From positions 1 to 24,667 of IMG/VR virus record IMGVR_UViG_3300045110_000144: a DNA stretch of 24,667 bases. One strand, given 5' to 3'. The position numbers were made by a program, and so were the translations under genes. This stretch comes from a virus. Positions 1 through 5,541 of the stretch are shown in pieces (the stretch's first letter is position 1; every line of letters starts with the position of its first letter). A model generated the notes under the pieces. That model searched no databases and had not been told where the DNA came from. It saw nothing but the letters and a program-made list of their open reading frames with translations.

Positions 1-117
1 ACGCTGGTAACGCCGTACGTTAAGCCGGACGCACCGCCACCACCGCCGCCCGAGCCAGAGCCGGAAGCAAAGCATGGGGACGATAGCCCGGAGGCGCGTC
101 GGGCCAGGCGCAAATAG
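1..117 (+). CDS. C-terminal end of an unidentified protein (partial)
   Basis: Frame 1 is open from the first base to a TAG at 115-117, giving 39 residues cut by the window edge. The piece has a run of seven prolines followed by alternating Glu/Pro, and ends in a basic tail (EARRARRK). This is a disordered, charged C-terminus with no recognisable domain. Lying upstream of the portal, it could be the tail of a terminase subunit or of another early morphogenesis protein, but nothing visible decides this. The next gene starts 2 nt after the stop, so the two are probably co-transcribed. Confidence 0.6.
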   Translation, partial: TLVTPYVKPDAPPPPPPEPEPEAKHGDDSPEARRARRK

Positions 118-119
118 CC

Positions 120-311
120 GTGGTCGAGATACTCAAGCGCGGCACTCCGTATGAGCAGCGCTACATGCAGCTCGAGTGCAAGCGCTGCCTGTCGCTGCTA
201 AAGTTCCGCGGCGACGAGGCGGTCAAGGGCGTCGACATCTCGTGGATTGTTTGCCCGGTGTGTGAGCAAAACGTAAATGTGGCGGGGGCCACAGCATGGG
301 TGCCGGCATGA
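120..311 (+). CDS. Small zinc-ribbon-like protein
   Basis: A 63-aa ORF starting with GTG. It has two CxxC knuckles, CKRC near residues 20-23 and CPVC near 45-48, separated by 21 residues. This spacing is typical of small zinc ribbons that bind one Zn through four cysteines. No other domain is present. It starts 2 nt after the upstream stop, and its own stop overlaps the ATG of the next gene (ATGA at 308-311), which suggests translational coupling. The function is unknown; small zinc-ribbon proteins in phages often bind nucleic acid or protein partners, but that is family knowledge and not shown here. The GTG start is the only one giving the full-length ORF. Confidence 0.6.
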   Translation: MVEILKRGTPYEQRYMQLECKRCLSLLKFRGDEAVKGVDISWIVCPVCEQNVNVAGATAWVPA

Positions 312-535
312 GCTCATCCAAGCACGACAAGACGCGGCATCCGCCGAAGAAGGAGAGGCCGTTGGGGGACGAGCACGTGAGCACGGTCAACATGCCGCCG
401 CGGCCCAAGGTGAAGCCGCGCTTGCCACCCCGTTCGGGAATAACCGAGCGCTATCCCGGGGAGCATGGGGTCGGCCGCAAGCCTCCACCGGCACCGCCAG
501 TAGCGGACGACATCGACGATGAACCCGCAACTTGA
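308..535 (+). CDS. Small basic proline-rich hypothetical protein
   Basis: A 75-aa ORF if it starts at the ATG at 308, which overlaps the preceding TGA as ATGA. An in-frame ATG at 296 would add four residues and is the alternative. The product is hydrophilic and rich in Lys, Arg and Pro, with motifs such as RHPPKKERP and PPRPKVKPRLPP, and ends in an acidic patch (DDIDDE). It looks intrinsically disordered, with no domain, membrane segment or signal peptide. The position between two other tiny genes with overlapping ends supports it being real, but its function is unknown. Confidence 0.5.
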   Translation: MSSSKHDKTRHPPKKERPLGDEHVSTVNMPPRPKVKPRLPPRSGITERYPGEHGVGRKPPPAPPVADDIDDEPAT

Positions 536-689
536 GCATCGCATTCTGGTCCTGCGGGCGCGCGCTCCGCTCGGGCTGCTGCCGGCCATCGATGAGGCGC
601 TGATTTACACGCGGCGCTTAGCGCGCGACATTGACATCACGGTGCTGCGCAATTTCGTCAACCACCTCGAGACAGTGCTGGGGCTGTAG
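519..689 (+). CDS. Small helical hypothetical protein
   Basis: A 56-aa ORF from ATG 519 to TAG 687-689, overlapping the end of the previous gene by 17 bases in another frame. It begins MNPQLEHRIL and ends NFVNHLETVLGL. The sequence is rich in Leu, Ile, Arg and Glu with hydrophobic spacing typical of two amphipathic helices, and has no low-complexity stretch. It fills what would otherwise be a gap of about 155 bp, and the next gene begins 2 nt after its stop. Function not recognised. Confidence 0.5.
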   Translation: MNPQLEHRILVLRARAPLGLLPAIDEALIYTRRLARDIDITVLRNFVNHLETVLGL

Positions 690-691
690 CC

Positions 692-1171
692 ATGCGCGTC
701 ATTGATGATGCCGGCTCGACTGGCCTGAAGCGGCTTCCGGCGGAATGTTATGCGCCGCCGCTGGACTTCGTTGCCGATGTCGAGCGCTCGCTGAAGGAGG
801 CGTGCGCGGTCGAGGTAGCGTTGCCGGAATGGCGCCCACCGAGCAAGGAGCAGCAGCGGCTCGAGGCGCGGGCGGCAGCCAGCAGCCAGCGCATAGCCGG
901 CAAAGCAACCGCACCGAAGCCAAAGCCGATCACCAAGCAGCTATGGCGGCAGCGGGTGGCGCGCGCCCATACCTTTGACCATGTTCTAATTGAAGAGCAG
1001 CGGCGCTATGAAGCGGCACTGAAGCATCTCCAGAAGCAACTGAGTTTTGTCCACGGCATTGAGGACGGGTTATGCTGTGTGCCGAGCCGGGCGCGCACGC
1101 TGGAGCGAGCCGCGGCTTTTGCCGAATGGCGCAAGGCCGAGCGCTATCTGTGGGCGTGCGAGCGGCCATAA
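692..1171 (+). CDS. Hypothetical protein, 159 aa
   Basis: ATG at 692, 2 nt after the preceding stop, 159 aa. The N-terminal third (to about residue 50) has mixed composition with an aromatic/proline stretch. The centre (about 50-85) is Ala/Lys/Pro-rich. The C-terminal half is predicted helical with regularly spaced Arg, Glu and Leu (for example EEQRRYEAALKHLQKQL) and could form a coiled coil. No signal peptide, membrane segment or catalytic motif is seen. It is the last gene before a noncoding strip with inverted repeats and the portal gene. Function unknown; an accessory head or packaging role is a guess from position only. Confidence 0.65.
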   Translation: MRVIDDAGSTGLKRLPAECYAPPLDFVADVERSLKEACAVEVALPEWRPPSKEQQRLEARAAASSQRIAGKATAPKPKPITKQLWRQRVARAHTFDHVLIEEQRRYEAALKHLQKQLSFVHGIEDGLCCVPSRARTLERAAAFAEWRKAERYLWACERP

Positions 1172-1177
1172 CCCTTC

Positions 1178-1200
1178 GGATTATCCCCGGGGGATAATCC
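1178..1200. repeat. 23-bp near-perfect palindrome between small-gene cluster and portal
   Basis: Arms GGATTATCCCC (1178-1188) and GGGGATAATCC (1190-1200) are exact reverse complements around a single G at 1189. It begins 6 nt after a stop codon. There is no T-run after it, so it is not a canonical intrinsic terminator. The perfect dyad with conserved ends would suit a dimeric DNA-binding protein, and an RNA hairpin is also possible. I saw no second copy in the window. Confidence 0.7.
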
Positions 1201-1205
1201 CAACC

Positions 1206-1284
1206 TGTCGCACCCCGGCTCGGAGTGAGTAGCGGTCATTCCGGGCTGCATAGGCCGTACGCACCCGTCGGCCTGGGTGCGACA
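1206..1284. repeat. Long-range inverted repeat with an inner hairpin
   Basis: TGTCGCACCC at 1206-1215 is the exact reverse complement of GGGTGCGACA at 1275-1284. Inside lies a further pair, AGGCCG (1252-1257) with CGGCCT (1269-1274), which abuts the right outer arm. Together they could fold the leader RNA upstream of the portal gene into a branched structure. No known riboswitch or RNA family was recognised. Confidence 0.45.
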
Positions 1285-1297
1285 CACCTCACACGAT

Positions 1298-1325
1298 TTC
1301 GAACTTCCACCCCTCCAAGTTCGAA
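1298..1325 (+). promoter_or_regulatory. Hairpin in portal leader overlapping the ribosome binding site
   Basis: TTCGAACTT (1298-1306) and AAGTTCGAA (1317-1325) are perfect 9-bp arms around a C-rich 10-nt loop. The right arm runs into the purine-rich GAAGAGAG (1323-1330), the best ribosome-binding candidate for a TTG start at 1340. The stem could therefore mask part of the site or tune portal translation. No T-tract follows, so a terminator is unlikely. The hairpin also argues against the longer portal start at 1277. Confidence 0.5.
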
Positions 1326-1339
1326 GAGAGCAGATCCCC

Positions 1340-3706
1340 TTGCCCCAAGGTTACACAGCCGGCGCTGCGGCTCGTCCTGCCGTGGGTGGCAACGACCCAT
1401 CGCGCGGGCCATCGCTGGCCGTGGACAACACGCGCGAGGAGGAGGACGACTATGACGTCGCCAAGCTGCGTCGGCAGTATCAGGATTTTCAGGGTGCCAA
1501 GCGCGAGGAGCTGAAAGAGCAGCGTATTGCGAGACATTACTACGCCGGCGATCAGTGGTCTTCCGACGAGCTGAAAATACTTAAGGCGCGCCGGCAGCCG
1601 GCGATCACCCGCAACCGCATCGCGCGCAAGATCGACGCTGTGGTGGGCTTGGTCGAGCGCTTGCGGCAAGATCCCAAAGCCTATCCGCGTTCGCCGCCGC
1701 CAGCCTTGCCGCAGGGCATCGCGGCGGTAATGGGCGATGTTGGCATACCGCCCCATCCGGGGGATCCGGCGAGTATGCCGCTACCGCAGGCCGGCGACGA
1801 GGGCATGGGCGTGCCGCCAACGGGGCTCGCCGCCGGCCTCGGGCTGGCCGGCCCACCTCCACCTAATCCAGCCTCACCGCCCGGTATTGGCACACCAATG
1901 CCGGAAGGTGGCTCAGGCGGGCCGCCACTACCAGCCCAACCACCGGGGGCACTTCCTCCCTCCCCGGGCGGTCAGCCGGGTGGCCCGCCTCCGCCGCCGC
2001 AGCAGGATGAGGACGACGAGCCGGGCGATCTGCAGGAGGAGGGCGCTGACGTTGCCACGGCCGCAATACGGTATGTGCTCGACAACTGCGAATGGCAGAC
2101 GCACAGCACCAATGCCGCGCGTGAGGGCGCTATCAACGGCGTCGGCGGCATAGAGCTCGCCCTCGAGGAGGGCGACCACAGCAAGCGGCAGCCGCAAGCA
2201 GATATGTCGTGGGACATGATCGGGGCGCTTGAGGGCGAGCAGCGCGATCAGGTCGACCCCGACGTCACCATGGCGGACATCGACCCGGACACGGTGTTCT
2301 ACGATCCGCGCAGCATGCGTCTCGACTTCTCCGACGCCCGGTATATGGGCGTGGCCAAATGGCTCGACCTTGATCTGGCGAGGGAAATGTTCCCCGACCA
2401 GGAGGAACAGCTCAACGGGCTAGTGTCGGTCGGCACGGAGATCGAGACCTGGCAGCAGCGCGATCGCGAGCGGCGCTGGATCGATGTCAACGACAAGCGG
2501 CTATTCGTCGTCGAGCACTGGTACAAGCGGCGCGGCGATTGGTGGTGGTGCTTTTATACTGGCAATACGATATTGATGCGGGGCAAGTCTCCGTTCATCA
2601 ATGAGAAGAACAAGACCTTTTGCCGATTTATACTGTATAGCGTCAATAGCGATCATGATGGTGATCGCTATGGCTTCGTCCGCAATTTGAAGCCGCTGCA
2701 GGACGAAATCAACGCGCGGGCCAGCAAGGCGCTGCACCTGATCAACGTGCGCCGCATTATCATGGAGGAGGGCGCGGCGCCCGACATCGAAGTCGTGCGG
2801 CAAGAGGCGGTGCGGCCCGATGGCGTTATGGTGGTGTCGCCCGGCAAGCGCTTTGAGCTCGATGATCAAGCTCAGCTGAGCATGATTCAGGGGCAGCTCG
2901 AGTTCTTGCAGCAGGCAATCACCGAAGTTGAGAATTTTGGCCCCAATCCCGCCGTTATTGGGCAGGGGATCGAGAATAAGAGTGGGCGCGCGATTGCGCT
3001 GCTACAGCAAGCCGGCATTGCCGAGCTCGGGCCATATATCCTCTCCTACCGCGGCTGGAAAATTCGGGTCTATCGCGCCATCTGGAACATCATCCAGCAT
3101 AACTGGTCGGCCGAGCGTTGGATCCGCGTCACCGATAACGAGGGGCTGGCCAAGTTCCTCCTCCTCAACGGCGAGCGCTACAACGAGTACGGCCAGCCAT
3201 CGATCGTCAACGCGGTCGGTGACCTCGACGTGGACATTGTCCTGGATGAGGGGCCGGATTCCATCTCGCTGATGATGGACACCTACGATGCGCTGCAGGC
3301 GCTGGCGCAGCAGGGCACCGCGGTGCCGCCCGAAGTGCTCATCGAGCTCAGCCCGATACCGGCGGCGACCAAGCGCAAGCTGCTGAAGATCGTCAAGGAC
3401 GCGCAGAAGCCGGATCCCGAGGTCGAGCAGGTCAACCGGGCCGGGGCACTCGCCAATATAGACAAGACGGCCAGCGAGACCGCGAAGAACCAGGCCAGCG
3501 CGCAGAAGATGCTCGCCGAAATACCGGGGACGCAGGCGAGCGCCGGGCGCGATAAGGCGGCGGCGTTCCGGGATATCACCGACGCCGTGCTGGCGCAGCA
3601 TCGCGAGCAGCATCCGTCGCCGTTCGACGTGCCTGGGGCTATGCCGGCCGGGCCGGACGACGGCGGTATCGGCGGTGCTGGTCAGAACTTCCCGGTGGGG
3701 CAATAG
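1340..3706 (+). CDS. Portal protein, P22 type
   Basis: 788 aa from the TTG at 1340; a GTG at 1277 would give 809 aa. I prefer 1340 because GAAGAGAG lies 9 nt upstream and a hairpin occupies the extra 63 bases. The protein forms the dodecameric DNA-entry ring at one capsid vertex. Recognition rests on the N-terminal segment (ARHYYAGDQWS, then RNRIARKIDAVVGLVERLRQ and DPKAYPR) and the following ATAAIRYVLDN and INGVGGIEL, which are typical of P22-like portals. Later segments (DPDTVFYDPRS, DGDRYGFVRNLKPLQDEIN, IENKSGRAIALLQQ) also fit. Residues 118-229 are a Pro/Gly-rich insertion that splits the usually continuous join between DPKAYPR and the EEGADVATAAIR segment. The C-terminus is Ala/Gln-rich and helical, as expected for a portal barrel. 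The next gene starts 9 nt downstream. Confidence 0.92.
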   Translation: MPQGYTAGAAARPAVGGNDPSRGPSLAVDNTREEEDDYDVAKLRRQYQDFQGAKREELKEQRIARHYYAGDQWSSDELKILKARRQPAITRNRIARKIDAVVGLVERLRQDPKAYPRSPPPALPQGIAAVMGDVGIPPHPGDPASMPLPQAGDEGMGVPPTGLAAGLGLAGPPPPNPASPPGIGTPMPEGGSGGPPLPAQPPGALPPSPGGQPGGPPPPPQQDEDDEPGDLQEEGADVATAAIRYVLDNCEWQTHSTNAAREGAINGVGGIELALEEGDHSKRQPQADMSWDMIGALEGEQRDQVDPDVTMADIDPDTVFYDPRSMRLDFSDARYMGVAKWLDLDLAREMFPDQEEQLNGLVSVGTEIETWQQRDRERRWIDVNDKRLFVVEHWYKRRGDWWWCFYTGNTILMRGKSPFINEKNKTFCRFILYSVNSDHDGDRYGFVRNLKPLQDEINARASKALHLINVRRIIMEEGAAPDIEVVRQEAVRPDGVMVVSPGKRFELDDQAQLSMIQGQLEFLQQAITEVENFGPNPAVIGQGIENKSGRAIALLQQAGIAELGPYILSYRGWKIRVYRAIWNIIQHNWSAERWIRVTDNEGLAKFLLLNGERYNEYGQPSIVNAVGDLDVDIVLDEGPDSISLMMDTYDALQALAQQGTAVPPEVLIELSPIPAATKRKLLKIVKDAQKPDPEVEQVNRAGALANIDKTASETAKNQASAQKMLAEIPGTQASAGRDKAAAFRDITDAVLAQHREQHPSPFDVPGAMPAGPDDGGIGGAGQNFPVGQ
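1691..2026 (+). other. Pro/Gly-rich disordered insertion inside portal
   Basis: About 112 codons (portal residues 118-229, start at 1340) encode almost only Pro, Gly, Ala, Met and a few polar residues. They include several polyproline runs and end in an acidic patch (DEDDEP). The frame stays open and canonical portal sequence resumes on both sides, so this is an in-frame insertion and not a frameshift. It is expected to be disordered and would protrude from the portal body. Confidence 0.8.
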
Positions 3707-3715
3707 GGCGAGGCC

Positions 3716-4324
3716 ATGGCGCGCGGCGATCAGCAACGAGTGCAGGAACGGCCTGGGGCGCATACCTACCGGCGGGGCTACTGGTATCTCGCCGGCGACG
3801 AAACGATGCTCGTCATTGCGGGCGGCACCATCAATGCCAATCAGTTTAGGCTCTACCCTTTTCGTATTCGCAGCCTGGTGCAGATTGTTAATCTCGGTAC
3901 GCGGATCACATTCGGCGCGGCCGGGCTGATGCAGTTGGCTATCTATCCGGCCAGCAAGCGAACACTACAGCCGGAAGGCTTGCCGGTGGCGGCAACCGGC
4001 GACATTGATATCACCACGGCACAAAATGTTTTTGGTGCCGTCATCGGTGGGTCGGCCATCCTGCCGCGCGGCGTCTATTGGGGAGCTTCGCTCACTAATA
4101 TAGCTGGTGTGATCGCTCAGACTGGCGGCGCCACTTGCAGCCATGCGGGCGCGTTGGTGGGAGCCTCCACGCAGGACATATTGACCAACACGGCGACCAG
4201 CGCCACACCAATTCGCTTCAATGGCAGCGTTCCTTACGGCACTTGGCCGGATTGCACGAAAGTGGCCCTGAGCGACATTGCCAACGGTGCTTATGCCCTG
4301 CTCCAGTTCCAGGTGGCGCCATGA
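3716..4324 (+). CDS. Paralogue A of a tandem family of three (putative virion surface protein)
   Basis: 202 aa, ATG at 3716 with a purine-rich GGGCGAGG upstream. It shares an ordered motif series with the next two genes: an aromatic GYWY near residues 21-24, YPFRIRSLVQI near 47-57, LGTRITFGAAG, AIYPAS, TLQPEGLPVAATGDI, a G-A-hydrophobic block, YGTW, and the terminal LLQFQVAP. The pattern suggests one beta-rich domain of about 200 aa. There is no signal peptide or membrane helix. The stop overlaps the next ATG (ATGA at 4321-4324). The family is not one I recognise. Its place between portal and scaffold suggests a capsid decoration, head-fibre or tail-surface protein, but that is inference. Confidence 0.75.
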   Translation: MARGDQQRVQERPGAHTYRRGYWYLAGDETMLVIAGGTINANQFRLYPFRIRSLVQIVNLGTRITFGAAGLMQLAIYPASKRTLQPEGLPVAATGDIDITTAQNVFGAVIGGSAILPRGVYWGASLTNIAGVIAQTGGATCSHAGALVGASTQDILTNTATSATPIRFNGSVPYGTWPDCTKVALSDIANGAYALLQFQVAP

Positions 4325-4926
4325 GCATTCCATCGCGCGCCGCGTATCAGGTTACGAGCGACACCGATCCGCCGCGCTATGCGCCGGGGTGTTGGTATAC
4401 GACGTTGCCGGTCGTGGCTGCTGCCGCAAGCGCCTCCTCCGCTAATGCGCTGCGTGCCTATCCGTGGGTGGTTCGTAGCCGTGTGCGCATCCAAGCCTTG
4501 GGCGCGCGCGTGACGACAGGCGCGGCGGGCCTGGCACAGTTGGCGATCTATCGTGCCAACAGCGCAACCCTTAATCCAATGGGTATTCCGCTGGCCAATA
4601 CCGGCGACATTGACGTGAGCGGAACCGGCAACGTCAATGGAGCCCTGGTGCAGGGTATTGTCACCATCAATCCCGGTTTGCACTACTTTGCATATTGGAC
4701 GAATATCGGCGTCACATGGCAGGGCTCTCCATTGAGCTATACCCCTGCCGCGGTGATCTTCGGGGGGCCATCACAGACCGTCATTGCGGCAGCCGCCACC
4801 ACTTCCGCCGTGCTTAAAAGCGCTGGTGCGACCTATGGCTCTGCTTGGCCTAATGCCGATCAGTTGACATGGGCCGAGGCGGGCAGTTCGCAAACCTTCC
4901 TCGGTCAATTTCAGGTGGCCACGTAG
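4321..4926 (+). CDS. Paralogue B of the tandem family
   Basis: 201 aa from the ATG at 4321, which overlaps the upstream TGA. An open frame extends further upstream to 4135 but would run deep inside paralogue A, so the overlapping ATG is preferred. It carries the same motif series: GCWY, YPWVVRSRVRI, LGARVTTGAAG, AIYRAN, TLNPMGIPLANTGDI, GLHYFAYWTNIG, GSAWP, and a terminal LGQFQVAT. The N-terminal 25 residues differ from those of A and C, as if the conserved core carried gene-specific leaders. TAG at 4924-4926 is followed directly by the next ATG, so the three genes are probably translated together from one message. Function unknown. Confidence 0.75.
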   Translation: MSIPSRAAYQVTSDTDPPRYAPGCWYTTLPVVAAAASASSANALRAYPWVVRSRVRIQALGARVTTGAAGLAQLAIYRANSATLNPMGIPLANTGDIDVSGTGNVNGALVQGIVTINPGLHYFAYWTNIGVTWQGSPLSYTPAAVIFGGPSQTVIAAAATTSAVLKSAGATYGSAWPNADQLTWAEAGSSQTFLGQFQVAT

Positions 4927-5526
4927 ATGCCGCGCGATCAGTACTCTCCGCAGGCCGACGCCGAGCCGGGCTACTGCCCGGGGTTCTGGTATCACATCGC
5001 CGCCGGTCAGGTCCAGGCGGGAGTGGCGGTCAATGTCACGCCGCGGATGCTTCCCTTTCAGGTCCGCGCGCTGGTTGATATCGTGGCGCTGGGCGCCCGC
5101 ATTACAACTCTTGCGGCGGCGGGGTTTTGCAGCTTTGCGATCTATCGGGCCAATGGCAACACGCTCTTGCCGATAGGCCGGCCTGTCGCCAGTACGGGAC
5201 CGATTGCGACGGACCTTGCCGTCAACGTCAGCGGTGCGCTGACCCAAGGCCGCGCGCAACTGTCTCCCGGCCTGCATTGGTTCGCTGTGCAGACCGATAA
5301 TGCCACGGTCGTCTTTCAGACGCTCAGTAACGCGCAGAACAGTTCGTTTGTCGGAGCGCCGACTCAGGACGGCATCACCAGCGCTGCCGCTGCCGTCGTC
5401 AGCTATCGCAGTGGCACCGCGCAGCCCTTTGGCGCTTGGCTTGACCTGACCGATCCGGCACTGACCTTCCCTAACATCGGCAACGCCACCTGCCTCGGCC
5501 AGTTCCAGGTCGCGCCGGCCTCGTAA
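4927..5526 (+). CDS. Paralogue C of the tandem family
   Basis: 199 aa, ATG immediately after the stop of paralogue B. It has the same ordered motifs: GFWY, LPFQVRALVDI, LGARITTLAAAG, AIYRAN, TLLPIGRPVASTGPI, GLHWFAVQTDN, FGAWLDL, and the ending LGQFQVAPAS. By eye B and C are closer to each other in the first half (LGARxT, AIYRAN), while A and C share the start MxRxDQ and the segment GAPTQD/GASTQD. No signal peptide or transmembrane helix is seen. The protein is rich in Ala, Thr, Ser and Val, typical of beta-structured virion surface domains. Function not recognised. Confidence 0.75.
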   Translation: MPRDQYSPQADAEPGYCPGFWYHIAAGQVQAGVAVNVTPRMLPFQVRALVDIVALGARITTLAAAGFCSFAIYRANGNTLLPIGRPVASTGPIATDLAVNVSGALTQGRAQLSPGLHWFAVQTDNATVVFQTLSNAQNSSFVGAPTQDGITSAAAAVVSYRSGTAQPFGAWLDLTDPALTFPNIGNATCLGQFQVAPAS

Positions 5527-5541
5527 GCGATAGGAAACACC

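Noticed and set aside
1277-1339. Longer portal start at GTG 1277
   Set aside because: The extra 21 residues span a perfect hairpin and have no ribosome binding site, whereas TTG 1340 has GAAGAGAG at good spacing. Not fully excluded.
3002-3763. 253-aa minus-strand frame opposite the portal gene
   Set aside because: It lies wholly antisense to well-recognised portal sequence, with Arg/His/Leu-rich shadow composition.
4135-4320. Upstream extension of paralogue B
   Set aside because: It would lie inside paralogue A in another frame; the ATG at 4321 overlapping the stop of A gives a protein co-linear with A and C.
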